Assembly: GCF_900102545.1 (NCBI RefSeq) | Contig: NZ_FNBN01000006.1 | Coordinates: forward strand, 372,001 to 436,000 | Direction of reading: 5' to 3' | DNA: 64,000 nucleotides | Source: Chitinophaga filiformis | Lineage (GTDB): Bacteria > Bacteroidota > Bacteroidia > Chitinophagales > Chitinophagaceae | Shown: in pieces, positions 33,544-42,815 of the stretch | Layout: each line of letters opens with the position of its first letter | Position numbering within the stretch: position 1 is the stretch's first letter | Position numbers and translations under genes: made by a program | The notes under the pieces: model-generated | Databases searched by the model: none | Told to the model about the DNA's origin: nothing | The model's input: only the letters and a program-made list of their open reading frames with translations

Positions 33544-35265
33544 TTAAAACAGGAAATACCGTTGTGCCAATGGCAATACCGCCGCAGGTTCACAGGTCAG
33601 CACCTTCCCGTCTATGCTTACTTCATATGTTTCCGGGTTGACAATTATTTCCGGTGTACTGTTGTTATGCACCATATCCTTCTTCCCGATATTCCGGCAG
33701 TTCTTTACCGGCAGTATGGTCTTCTGCAAGCCATATTCCTGTGCGATATTTTTCCCTGCTGCGGCCTGTGATACGAAGGTCACACAGGTCTTGTGCAATG
33801 CACCGCCAAAAGCACCGAACATCTCCCTGTACATCACAGGCTGTGGTGTGGGAATAGAGGCATTAGGATCGCCCATACGGCTACAGATGATCATACCTCC
33901 TTTGATGATCATTTCCGGCTTAGCCCCAAATAAGGCTGGTTTCCATAGCACAATATCTGCCAGCTTACCCGGTTCCAGCGAACCCACATGTGTGGCAATA
34001 CCATGTGTGATGGCAGGATTGATCGTGTATTTGGCCACATAACGTTTAGCCCTGAAATTATCATTGCCTTTGTCATTATCCTCTGTTAATGCACCGCGTT
34101 GCTTCTTCATCTTGTCCGCCGTTTGCCAGGTGCGGATGATCACTTCTCCAACACGGCCCATGGCCTGTGAATCGGAGCTCATCATACTGAACACACCCAT
34201 ATCATGCAGGATGTCTTCCGCAGCAATTGTTTCCGGGCGAATGCGGGAGTCAGCGAAAGCAACATCTTCAGGTACACTTTTATCCAGGTGATGACATACC
34301 ATCAGCATGTCCAGGTGTTCATCAATAGTATTGACAGTATATGGTCTGGTAGGATTGGTAGAGGAAGGCAGGATATTCGGATACATAGCCGCTTTAATAA
34401 TATCGGGCGCATGCCCTCCGCCAGCGCCTTCCGTATGATAGGTATGGATCACACGACCATCGATCGCCTTGATAGTATCTTCCAGGAAGCCGGATTCATT
34501 CAGTGTATCTGTGTGTATAGCTACCTGTACATCGTATTTGTCTGCCGCCTTCAGTGAAGCATCGATAACAGCAGGAGAAGCGCCCCAGTCTTCATGGATC
34601 TTTAATCCCAACGCGCCGGCTTCTATCTGCTCCCACAGAGGTGCTTCAGTAGCGCAATTTCCCTTGCCAAGAAAGCCCAGGTTCATAGGGAAAGCATCTG
34701 CTGCCTGCAGCATTCTGCGTATGAACCATTTACCGGGTGTGACAGTAGTTGCATTGGTGCCATCTGCCGGACCAGTACCACCACCGATCATCGTGGTAAT
34801 ACCACTATGCAAGGCATGAGTGATCTGCTGCGGACTGATAAAATGGATATGTGTATCAATACCACCAGCGGTAGCTATTAATCCGGCGCCGCCATGCACT
34901 TCTGTGCTCGCGCCGATAATCATATCGGGGTCTACACCGTCCATGGTATCAGGATTACCAGCTTTACCTATCTTCACGATCTTCCCGTCTTTAATACCGA
35001 TATCCGCTTTCACAATCCCCCAGTGGTCGATGATCATGACGCTGGTGATGACCATATCCAGTACCCCCTGATCGCGGGTGGCAGTGGAAGACTGCGACAT
35101 ACCATCGCGGATGGTCTTGCCGCCGCCGAATTTGGCTTCATCACCATATACAGTATGATCGTGTTCTATTTCGATGATGATATCTGTATCTCCCAGGCGT
35201 ATTTTATCGCCCGTGGTAGGACCATACATCGCCGCATAGCGGTCGCGGTTTATCTGAAGACTCAT
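33544..35265 (-). CDS. ureC: Urease alpha subunit
   Basis: A 573-residue catalytic subunit. All nickel-site residues are present: His139 and His141 (GGIDTHIHF), the carbamylated Lys222 (GLKIHEDWG), His251, His277 and Asp365 (MMSSDSQAMG). The substrate-binding His224 and the general acid His325 (VCHHLD) are also in place. Numbering runs five ahead of Klebsiella UreC. It hydrolyses urea to ammonia and carbamate in the cytoplasm. The start overlaps the ureB stop by 4 bases (ATGA). Confidence 0.97.
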   Translation of the reverse strand: MSLQINRDRYAAMYGPTTGDKIRLGDTDIIIEIEHDHTVYGDEAKFGGGKTIRDGMSQSSTATRDQGVLDMVITSVMIIDHWGIVKADIGIKDGKIVKIGKAGNPDTMDGVDPDMIIGASTEVHGGAGLIATAGGIDTHIHFISPQQITHALHSGITTMIGGGTGPADGTNATTVTPGKWFIRRMLQAADAFPMNLGFLGKGNCATEAPLWEQIEAGALGLKIHEDWGASPAVIDASLKAADKYDVQVAIHTDTLNESGFLEDTIKAIDGRVIHTYHTEGAGGGHAPDIIKAAMYPNILPSSTNPTRPYTVNTIDEHLDMLMVCHHLDKSVPEDVAFADSRIRPETIAAEDILHDMGVFSMMSSDSQAMGRVGEVIIRTWQTADKMKKQRGALTEDNDKGNDNFRAKRYVAKYTINPAITHGIATHVGSLEPGKLADIVLWKPALFGAKPEMIIKGGMIICSRMGDPNASIPTPQPVMYREMFGAFGGALHKTCVTFVSQAAAGKNIAQEYGLQKTILPVKNCRNIGKKDMVHNNSTPEIIVNPETYEVSIDGKVLTCEPAAVLPLAQRYFLF

Positions 35266-35636
35266 TCCGGCTGATATTTAAATTGTTGTGCTTTTACCTG
35301 TTCCATGGCTTTACGACGGGCTTCTTCCCCAATGGTGGCGCCATTCACCAGGTTGTTCATGCCGAAGGCTTTTCTGTTACCGCCCAGCGTTACCAGGGTG
35401 ACTGTCTTTTCTTCTCCGGGTTCGAAACGCACAGCAGTACCAGCTGCAATGTTCAGGCGCATGCCAAAGGCTGCTTCCCTGTTGAAAGACAGCATACGGT
35501 TCACCTCAAAAAAGTGGCAATGAGAACCAATCTGCACGGGTCTGTCGCCGGTGTTGACCACCTTTACCTGTGCAACAGCCCTGCCTTTGTTAGCGTCAAT
35601 CACACCGGGAGTAATAAAATATTCACCTGGGATCAT
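35262..35636 (-). CDS. ureB: Urease beta subunit
   Basis: A 124-residue structural subunit. MIPGEYFITPGVIDANKGR, VKVVNTGDRPVQIGSHCHFFEVN and LNIAAGTAVRFEPGEEKTV are the usual UreB sequence, including the Asn-Thr-Gly-Asp-Arg-Pro turn. It is separate from ureA, as in most bacteria other than Helicobacter. The gene overlaps ureC by 4 bases, so the two are translationally coupled. Confidence 0.96.
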   Translation of the reverse strand: MIPGEYFITPGVIDANKGRAVAQVKVVNTGDRPVQIGSHCHFFEVNRMLSFNREAAFGMRLNIAAGTAVRFEPGEEKTVTLVTLGGNRKAFGMNNLVNGATIGEEARRKAMEQVKAQQFKYQPE

Positions 35637-35674
35637 AATTGAAGAGGATTTGGATTTTGGTTGATAAGCCGTCG

Positions 35675-35977
35675 TTATCTGATAGGATGATGTACTGTTA
35701 CCAGTTTGGAACCATCCGGGAAAGTAGCTTCTATCTGTATCTCATCGATCATTTCAGGAATGCCCTCCATCACATCTTCCCGGGTCAGGATAGTAGCACC
35801 ATACTGCATCAGCTGCGCAACTGTCTGTCCGTCTCTGGCAGCCTCCTGCAAGCGGCTGCTGATCAGCGCTATTGCTTCCGGATAATTGAGTTTGAGTCCC
35901 CTGGCCTTTCTCTTCTCAGCAAGTTCTCCCGCCAGGTATAACAATAGTTTTTCAGTTTCCCTTGCCGTTAAATGCAT
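35675..35977 (-). CDS. ureA: Urease gamma subunit
   Basis: A 100-residue structural subunit. MHLTARETEKLLLYLAGELA opens the protein, and RGLKLNYPEAIALIS and VPEMIDEIQIEATFPDGSKL-like sequence complete the family pattern. It leads the operon ureA-B-C-E-F-G-D-ureH-like on the minus strand. An 18-base palindrome lies about 85 bases upstream and the ppc terminator lies beyond that, so the operon promoter must be within 35978-36090. Confidence 0.96.
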   Translation of the reverse strand: MHLTARETEKLLLYLAGELAEKRKARGLKLNYPEAIALISSRLQEAARDGQTVAQLMQYGATILTREDVMEGIPEMIDEIQIEATFPDGSKLVTVHHPIR

Positions 35978-36059
35978 AATATCTTGGTTTAAATGTGTCT
36001 TATAGCTCCTGACAGCTTATTACAGGAAATGGGTTAATGATGTTAAGTGTGCTCTTCCC

Positions 36060-36077
36060 TTGCGTTAATTTACGCAA
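36060..36077. promoter_or_regulatory. Palindrome upstream of the urease operon
   Basis: TTGCGT and ACGCAA arms flank a 6-base AT centre in an overall palindromic 18-base site. It lies 83 bases before the ureA start and next to the ppc terminator, and could be an operator for nickel or nitrogen control. No regulator is identified. Confidence 0.35.
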
Positions 36078-36092
36078 AAAATACAGAAAGTA

Positions 36093-36123
36093 AAACGCTC
36101 AATGCGGAATGCATTGAGCGTTT
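36093..36123 (-). terminator. Terminator of ppc
   Basis: Perfect 13-bp arms (36093-36105 and 36111-36123) with a 5-base loop lie 25 bases past the ppc stop; a T-rich tract follows on the minus strand. Confidence 0.75.
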
Positions 36124-36147
36124 GTATAACAAGTGTAAGTAATCGTA

Positions 36148-38727
36148 TTAAGCGGAGTTCCTGCCGGCATTGATAATACCGAAAGAGCAACGTACAACCA
36201 GTTTCTCATACGTTTCTTTCAGCCCATCACCATTACCTGCTTCATTGAGCTCACGTATACGGGCCAGTGCTCCCTGCTGAACAGTCAGCAGTGGCAATAC
36301 GATACGTTCACGCATCTGGATAGACAACTGGTCTACAGGCGATGCGCTCATCAGCTCTGTTTGTCCGGTCAGGCGCACTATATAGTCGCGGGTACGTTTG
36401 TACTCGTCATGTATCATATTCCATACCTCTCCAAAACGGGGATGTTTCCCGTAGGCAGCGGTCAGCGGGAAATAACTCTTCTTCATCGCCATCTGGCAGT
36501 TGTCCAGCAGTGTGCGGAAGAACAGTGAGTTTTTATACAGTTTCTCCACTGCATCCCATTTACCTGCTTTATCCAGCGCTTCCAATGCTGCCCCTACGCC
36601 ATAGTAACCAGGCACGTTCTGTTTCAGCTGACTCCATGCACCCACATAAGGCACTGCTCTCAGGTCATTGAGGTTCAGTTTAGCGGCGGCATTTCGCTTG
36701 GATGGACGGCTGCCGATATTGGTTTCTGCATAGTAGCGCAGCGGACTTGCAAAGTCCAGGTAATCCAGGAAGTCAGGATGTAACTTCAGTTTATTGAATG
36801 ACTTAAAGCCTTCATCTGCCAGTTCCTGCAATATTGCATCCTCTTCATCTGTAAGGGTCACCTCACGGGAAGAGAATATCTCATTGGCAATACCTGCATG
36901 TACCAGTTGCTCTATGTTGAACTGTGCCGAATCCACTGTTCCGAAGTTAGAACTGATGGTCTGCCCCTGTATGGTCAGCTGAATTTCTTCATTGGCAATA
37001 TCGTGCCCCATGGATGCATAGAACTGGTGTGTTTTACCACCACCTCTTGCAGGAGGACCTCCACGGCCATCGAAGAAGACAACATCTATATCATATTCCC
37101 TGGAAATGCGGGTTAATTCCTGTTTAGCCTTGTGGATACTCCAGTTGGCCATCAGGTAACCACCATCTTTGGTACCGTCAGAAAAGCCCAGCATGATGGT
37201 TTGTTTATTGGAACGCTGACGCAGATGTTCCCTGTAAGCAGCATTATCATACAACTCGCGCATTACGTTGCCCGCCTGGCGGAGATCGTCTATTGTTTCA
37301 AACAAAGGCACAATGTCAATGCTCATAGACTCTTTCTGCCAGCCAGCCAGCAGGAACATGCCATACACTTCTATCACATTCAGCGCGTTCATACTATGGC
37401 TGATAATATAGCGATGGCAACCAAACTCACCATTGTTCTGCTGTATCTCTTTTACACCAGCGATCGTAGCGATAGTGTCCTTATGCAGCGGATCTTTCAG
37501 CACATCCGGATTCAATGCACCTTTTATGTTCAGCAGACTATTTATTTTCTCTGCCTCAGAGAGTGATGCATAGTTAGATGGTAACAGATCTGAGTTGGCA
37601 GCCACTGCATCCAGCAATGGTCCATGTACTGAGCTATCCTGCCGGATATCCAGTGTGGCAAAGAACAGCCCGAACAGCTCTACGCGGCTTACCAGGTCAT
37701 CAAGCAGGTTCAGGAAGAGGGCATTGTTTTCTTCAATGAGTACAATGCGGATACGTGCCAGTGTGTCCAGGATATCTTTCTGAGAGATATTGGTTTTATG
37801 GCCCGGAATAAACAGGTTGTTGTACAGCTGCTGTTCCAGTGCAGCCAGTTCCTGCTCAATTCCTTTAAAGGTGAGACGGCGCTTCAGCCTGCGTACATCC
37901 AGGTAATAACACTTCAGGATACCTCCGCGCAGCGCTTCCGCCACCCGTAAGGTAATGTCAGCATTCACGAAGGGATTACCATCGCGGTCACCACCGGGCC
38001 AGAATCCCATTCTGATCACCGGGTTACTGCTGTTGATGGAGGAAGGGAACTGTGCTTTTAATTTAGAGATAATACGTCCGGCAGCAGGATAGAATGTATT
38101 CTCCAGGAACCATAACAGGCTGATAGCCTCGTCGTATGGCGTTGGTTTTTCCTTTTTGAAGAATGGTGTTTTACCCAACTGCTGCAGATAAGAGTTCACC
38201 TGGGCGGTATTGTCGTTGATCAGCGCCCTAGACAGGTCATTGATGATGGTGAGTACACTACCCGGGTAGAACTGGGTAGGATGAGCTGTTAATACCAGTC
38301 TCACTGAAAAATCCTGCAGCTTCTTGGCCAATTTCTCTTCTGCCTGTTCTGCAATAATCTCTGACTGCAGGTGACTGAGGGAGCCGGTGCCATGCATGTC
38401 ATGAATATTGCGGAAAGCCGCATCTTCCAGTGCGTCAAACAACACTACCTGTCTTTCGGCATACTGCACAAAGCGGAACATGAGGTCCAGCTTTTGCTGT
38501 TCATTACTACATGAAGTGTATTGCTGAAAATAAGAGTTGAGAATTTCCTGGGGACTCTTTTCCTTTTCATACCCCTCTTCACAATGGATCAGGAACAATG
38601 ACAGAAATACGCCGGTTCTTTCTACCTTATGAAAAGGCAATGCCGTAAAGAGACTATTGTATAACTGGAACTTGGTACCAACCAGGTTCTTGAATAACTG
38701 CAAGGTATTATTAACCGGTGCTTCCAT
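36148..38727 (-). CDS. ppc: Phosphoenolpyruvate carboxylase
   Basis: An 859-residue cytosolic enzyme, slightly shorter than the 883 residues of E. coli. VLTAHPTQFYPGS carries the catalytic His149. GFWPGGDRDGNPFV, MLGFSDGTKDGGYLMANW and FDGRGGPPARGGG follow, the last being the glycine-rich loop (usually GRGGSIGRGG). It carboxylates PEP to oxaloacetate to refill the TCA cycle. The C-terminus (INAGRNSA) ends close to the usual RNTG. It is monocistronic with its own terminator. No regulatory site is clear upstream. Confidence 0.95.
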   Translation of the reverse strand: MEAPVNNTLQLFKNLVGTKFQLYNSLFTALPFHKVERTGVFLSLFLIHCEEGYEKEKSPQEILNSYFQQYTSCSNEQQKLDLMFRFVQYAERQVVLFDALEDAAFRNIHDMHGTGSLSHLQSEIIAEQAEEKLAKKLQDFSVRLVLTAHPTQFYPGSVLTIINDLSRALINDNTAQVNSYLQQLGKTPFFKKEKPTPYDEAISLLWFLENTFYPAAGRIISKLKAQFPSSINSSNPVIRMGFWPGGDRDGNPFVNADITLRVAEALRGGILKCYYLDVRRLKRRLTFKGIEQELAALEQQLYNNLFIPGHKTNISQKDILDTLARIRIVLIEENNALFLNLLDDLVSRVELFGLFFATLDIRQDSSVHGPLLDAVAANSDLLPSNYASLSEAEKINSLLNIKGALNPDVLKDPLHKDTIATIAGVKEIQQNNGEFGCHRYIISHSMNALNVIEVYGMFLLAGWQKESMSIDIVPLFETIDDLRQAGNVMRELYDNAAYREHLRQRSNKQTIMLGFSDGTKDGGYLMANWSIHKAKQELTRISREYDIDVVFFDGRGGPPARGGGKTHQFYASMGHDIANEEIQLTIQGQTISSNFGTVDSAQFNIEQLVHAGIANEIFSSREVTLTDEEDAILQELADEGFKSFNKLKLHPDFLDYLDFASPLRYYAETNIGSRPSKRNAAAKLNLNDLRAVPYVGAWSQLKQNVPGYYGVGAALEALDKAGKWDAVEKLYKNSLFFRTLLDNCQMAMKKSYFPLTAAYGKHPRFGEVWNMIHDEYKRTRDYIVRLTGQTELMSASPVDQLSIQMRERIVLPLLTVQQGALARIRELNEAGNGDGLKETYEKLVVRCSFGIINAGRNSA

Positions 38728-38823
38728 AACTAAATTTCGTAATTTAAAAGAGCCTTTGCCAACCGGGAGCTAAAAATAATATAAAATAGTTACAAAGTAG
38801 AATGGAAAGTTCCTGAAAAAAGT

Positions 38824-38850
38824 AAGGCCGCAGCTACTAGCCACGGCCTT
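38824..38850 (-). terminator. Terminator of the TonB gene
   Basis: A 7-bp GC-rich stem (38824-38830 with 38844-38850) with a 13-base loop; on the minus strand the stem is followed within two bases by six T. It lies 88 bases past the tonB stop. Confidence 0.55.
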
Positions 38851-38937
38851 TTGCAAGTCCCCCCTCAGTTTGAGAGTGTTGAGAGAATGAATCTGTTAAT
38901 TGAGTAATATGATCTGGTAAAAAGAAATCAGCATTTT

Positions 38938-39780
38938 TTATTGAGCCAGGAAGAAGCCAATAGGCAGGTTATATCTTACGCTCACATTGCGTCCGCTTTG
39001 TCTGCCAGGTTTCCAGTTTGGCATTAACTTCACCACTCTTATTGCTTCTTCTTCAAGACCACCGCCTTTATGGGCACCTACCGTCTGCACTTCGCTTACT
39101 TTTCCTTCAGGATCTATAATAAACTGTACAAATACTCTTCCTTCAATCCCGTTTTCCTGTGCCATATGCGGATAGCGGATATTCCTCTGCAGGAACCTTG
39201 ATAAGGCATCTTCACCACCAGGGAATGATGGCATAATTTCCACAGTAACAAATGGCTCATCCCTTACCTCAGCTTTAGGCGGTTCTATCACATTATTACC
39301 GCCTTTTAAACCGTTCTCAAAAGGATTGTCAGCACCATCTACGTCGTCCCCCTGAATATTGGCAACGCCAATACTTTTGTTACCTATGCTGTCAATCTTC
39401 GGCACTTCATCTTCTGTGCGTACAAGTTCGTCATCGGTGATAACAGGTGGAACCAATCTAATGGATGAAGCGGCCGGCGGAGGTGGTGTTGTTACCGGAG
39501 GAGGTGGTGGGGTTAACGGTTTCTCCTCCGGAATTTCAAGTTCTTTTAAAATAGTTTCTTTCACTGCTACATCTTTTCGTGTATGCATGTCCGCAGCCAT
39601 CAATTTATTACTGAGTACATATCCACCGATGATGACCAATGCGATGGAAGTCGTACCAATAATGGCGTTGCGCACACGCTTATCTTCGCTTCTCCTTAAG
39701 TCATAGGCGCCGTAGTCTTTATTACGACCATCAAAAAGAATGTCGAGAAAGTCTGATTTAATAATGTTCGTTGCATTCAT
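38938..39780 (-). CDS. TonB-family energy transducer
   Basis: A 280-residue inner-membrane protein. The cytosolic start FLDILFDGRNKDYGAYDLRR is typical of Bacteroidota TonB proteins, and a single membrane helix lies at about residues 39-58. The periplasmic Pro-rich stretch (about 86-110, with runs of four and five Pro) spans to the outer membrane, and the C-terminal TonB fold covers about 195-280 (IRYPHMAQENGIEGRVFVQF, PNWKPGRQSGR). It passes proton-motive energy to TonB-dependent receptors such as those in this window. No exbB or exbD is adjacent. A Fur-box-like palindrome lies 149 bases upstream. Confidence 0.93.
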   Translation of the reverse strand: MNATNIIKSDFLDILFDGRNKDYGAYDLRRSEDKRVRNAIIGTTSIALVIIGGYVLSNKLMAADMHTRKDVAVKETILKELEIPEEKPLTPPPPPVTTPPPPAASSIRLVPPVITDDELVRTEDEVPKIDSIGNKSIGVANIQGDDVDGADNPFENGLKGGNNVIEPPKAEVRDEPFVTVEIMPSFPGGEDALSRFLQRNIRYPHMAQENGIEGRVFVQFIIDPEGKVSEVQTVGAHKGGGLEEEAIRVVKLMPNWKPGRQSGRNVSVRYNLPIGFFLAQ

Positions 39781-39928
39781 GGGATAAACATTTACAATAT
39801 AGATGCGACGTCATTATTTTTCCATAAGAGATTTTAAAAAAACTTTAAGAGGAGATTAAATTTACCAGCCCAGATTGAAATCCGGATCGGGATCACCTAT
39901 TTGCTAAAGGAAGTATTCACTATCTTTT

Positions 39929-39950
39929 AATGATAACGATCGTTATCATT
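39929..39950. promoter_or_regulatory. 22-base palindrome resembling a Fur box
   Basis: AATGATAACGATCGTTATCATT is a perfect palindrome and close to the Fur consensus GATAATGATnATCATTATC. It lies between the divergent tonB (start 39780, minus) and TonB-dependent receptor (start 40656, plus) genes, nearer to tonB. Iron control of the TonB protein is the simplest reading. Confidence 0.5.
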
Positions 39951-40655
39951 ACCATGCAGGTATAGTAATGTTGTAATAAATCAATTTGGTAGATAAAAGG
40001 TAAGGAGGTTTAATGCCAGGGGGCGCGGGAGGTATATTACATTATAATTTACCACCAATAAATCTGCAACACACCTTCCCCGCTAGCCTGACCGGGCATT
40101 TTATTTACAGCTTATAGCAACACAATATCTTTTAGTGATCAGCAACAGCTGTTGCAAACAGCCGCACTATAGCATTGAGTATGATAAATCTTTACCACTA
40201 CACCCATTTTCCTATGTCTCAATAATCCATTATGCTGATGCATATAATAATCAGTTTTTGATTTTTACGTTGCTGATAATATTGTTTTGCAGGTGGGACA
40301 AAACAAGGAGAATACTCAGCGCTCATCTCCGGTAGTGGCAAATCCTATTAGTCTACTGAATCTGTAGACAAATATACAGCATGAAATCATATTTCCAAAT
40401 TCACGGCCATACTTTTTTTTCAGGCAACATTATTGTACAGATTTTATATGTAGCAAATAGCTGATTATCACATTGGAAAAAACTGTTGGCAATGATATTG
40501 AACAGACCATCTTTATCGTATAATAAAGCATGCGATAACATCCTTTAACGTTATAATGAATAACAGTAGCAGTAACAGGTAATACCGGTGATCCCAATTA
40601 GCCTGTCAGATAAGGAAAATACAAGTAGATTTGAAATAACAGAAGACACTATCTG
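39951..40655. other. Long AT-rich spacer before the TonB-dependent receptor
   Basis: No gene with convincing codon use was found; a 66-codon frame at 40135-40335 looks like chance. I looked for cobalamin or FMN riboswitch cores before the receptor gene and saw none. Nothing else can be supported here. Confidence 0.5.
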
Positions 40656-42704
40656 ATGAAAAAAATTTTACTGGCCCTTAGTATATTACCGCTGGCCGTT
40701 TATGCACAATCATCATCTGACACTACCCGCCGTCTCCGGGAAGTAGTGATACAGGCATACCCCGGCAAACAATTTACCCTGCTCCAGGTGCCTACCAGCA
40801 GTACTGTACTTACCGCCCGCCAGTTACAACTGCAACAGGGCGTTACATTATTACCTGCATTGAATACCGTACCCGGTGTGCGCATGGAAGAACGTTCTCC
40901 CGGCAGTTACCGCCTGTCTTTAAGAGGTAGCCTCTTACGCTCTCCTTTTGGTATCCGGAACGTAAAACTGTACCTGGATGAGATTCCGCTGACAGACGCC
41001 GGTGGCAATTCTTACCTCAATCTTACTGACCCTGGAAGTTTTCAGGGGATCGAAGTATTAAAAGGTCCTGATGGCAGCCAGTTCGGCGCCAACTCAGGAG
41101 GTGTGGTACTGCTCCATCCGGCAGGCACACTACCTGATAGCAGTCGCCTGAAAGCAGATATACAGGGTGGCAGCTATGGCCTGTTTCGCGAGCAAGTCGG
41201 CTGGCAGCAACAGTGGGGAAATTATAAACTGCACATCTACGAAGCCATACACCACTCCGACGGCTACAGGGATAACAGCGCTATGAAAAGGTATTATGTG
41301 CAGACAGCCCAGGAATGGCAGTATACTCCTCGCAACCAGCTCAAACTGATCGCATTTTACAGTGATCTTGATTACCGCACGCCCGGCGGTCTGACGGCAG
41401 CACAGGCAGCAGCTAATCCTAAAGGCGCACGCCCTGCTACTCCTACATTGCCCGGCGCTATCACCCAGAAGGCCGGCATCCGGAATAAAACAGCATTCGG
41501 CGGACTGGTACATACCTCACAGCTTGCTACTCACTGGCAGCATGTGATCACCGTATTTGGCAGCAATACCCACTTCGAAAATCCATTCATAACCAACTTC
41601 GAAGCAAGGGACGAAAATACCTTCGGCGCCCGTACTTATATCGCCCTGCAGGACCAACCACTGGGTAACAGCAATATGCGACTGGATTGGACAACAGGCA
41701 TAGAATGGCAGCAGACCGGCTCCAATATTGATAACTATGGCAACAGGGCCGGCGTAAGAGATACCTTACAGGCAGCCAGCGACATTACCGCACGGCAATA
41801 CTTCTACTTTACCGGTGTGACCTTACGTCCTGGCAAGCAATGGGTGGCAGAAGCAGCAGTCAGCGTGAACTATTACCGCTACCACTTCAATGATGTAGCA
41901 GCCAATGTGGATGGTAAAAAGAAATTCAGCGCAGAACTAATGCCCCGCTTCTCCCTTTCATATCTGATCACACCCGACCTGTCGGCACGCGCTACTGTAA
42001 GCAGGGGCTACTCCCCTCCTTCCATCGCGGAAGTACGCGCTTCAGACAATATCATCAATACTGCCCTGCAGGCAGAAACCGGCTGGAACTATGAAACAGG
42101 CCTGCGCTTCAATAGCCGGAATAACCGTTTTCAGGCCGATGCAGCTGTATTCTATTATGAGCTGCAGGATGCCATCGTCCGTAAGCTGCATGACAACGGT
42201 ACAGAGTTCTTTACCAATGCAGGCGGCACACATCAGACAGGTGTGGAATTCCAGGGATCTGCATGGTTGCAGTCGCCCAGGCATCAGGGCTTTACCCGTG
42301 GTATACAACTCCAGGGAAGTTACACCTACAGTCATTTCCTCTTCAGCAACTATATCAGCGCAGGCAAAGACCTTTCCGGGAATACCATAACAGGTGTTCC
42401 GAAAAATATTGCTACAGCGTCACTGCTGATTGAATTCCCTGCACATGTGTCGCTGTATGGTCAATATACCTACACCGACCGTCTACCGCTGGATGATGCC
42501 AATACTGCTTTTGCAAAGGAATACCACCTGGTGCAGGCAAAGGTCAGCTGGGGTGTCAACAAGTGGCTGGCATTATATGCAGGCGCCGATAATCTGCTGA
42601 ACCAGCGTTATAGCCTGGGGAATGACCTGAATGCAGTAGGCGCGAGGTATTATAATCCGGCGCCGGGAAGGAATTATTACGGAGGACTAAGAGTAAGCTT
42701 ATAG
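40656..42704 (+). CDS. TonB-dependent outer-membrane receptor (siderophore/metal type)
   Basis: A 682-residue receptor without the N-terminal carboxypeptidase-like domain of SusC. A signal peptide (about 1-17, AVYAQ) is followed by a plug of about residues 45-165 (LREVVIQAY, LNTVPGVRMEERSPGSYRLS, IEVLKGPDGSQFGANSGGVV). A 22-stranded barrel ends in GRNYYGGLRVSL. The size and the lack of a SusD partner fit FecA/FhuA-like metal-chelate or vitamin receptors rather than glycan import. It is monocistronic. A Fur-like palindrome lies 700 bases upstream, too far to be persuasive for this gene. The substrate is not known. Confidence 0.9.
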   Translation: MKKILLALSILPLAVYAQSSSDTTRRLREVVIQAYPGKQFTLLQVPTSSTVLTARQLQLQQGVTLLPALNTVPGVRMEERSPGSYRLSLRGSLLRSPFGIRNVKLYLDEIPLTDAGGNSYLNLTDPGSFQGIEVLKGPDGSQFGANSGGVVLLHPAGTLPDSSRLKADIQGGSYGLFREQVGWQQQWGNYKLHIYEAIHHSDGYRDNSAMKRYYVQTAQEWQYTPRNQLKLIAFYSDLDYRTPGGLTAAQAAANPKGARPATPTLPGAITQKAGIRNKTAFGGLVHTSQLATHWQHVITVFGSNTHFENPFITNFEARDENTFGARTYIALQDQPLGNSNMRLDWTTGIEWQQTGSNIDNYGNRAGVRDTLQAASDITARQYFYFTGVTLRPGKQWVAEAAVSVNYYRYHFNDVAANVDGKKKFSAELMPRFSLSYLITPDLSARATVSRGYSPPSIAEVRASDNIINTALQAETGWNYETGLRFNSRNNRFQADAAVFYYELQDAIVRKLHDNGTEFFTNAGGTHQTGVEFQGSAWLQSPRHQGFTRGIQLQGSYTYSHFLFSNYISAGKDLSGNTITGVPKNIATASLLIEFPAHVSLYGQYTYTDRLPLDDANTAFAKEYHLVQAKVSWGVNKWLALYAGADNLLNQRYSLGNDLNAVGARYYNPAPGRNYYGGLRVSL

Positions 42705-42752
42705 TAAACGCTAATACCTGATCATACTCAGTTAAATATATTAACAAAGAAG

Positions 42753-42774
42753 GGGGCCGCTAAAAAGCGGCCCC
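42753..42774. terminator. Bidirectional hairpin between TonB-dependent receptor and galT
   Basis: Perfect 8-bp GGGGCCGC / GCGGCCCC stem (42753-42760 with 42767-42774) and a 6-base A-rich loop between convergent genes. T tracts are weak on both sides. Confidence 0.6.
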
Positions 42775-42815
42775 TGCACATTTTGGTTCAAAAAAAGAAT
42801 AAACAAAAAACAAGT

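Noticed and set aside
40135..40335. 66-codon plus-strand frame before the TonB-dependent receptor
   Set aside because: Codon use is not coding-like and the region is AT-rich; no promoter or homology.
39951..40655. Riboswitch before the TonB-dependent receptor
   Set aside because: I looked for cobalamin, thiamine and FMN core motifs in this long leader region and did not find them.
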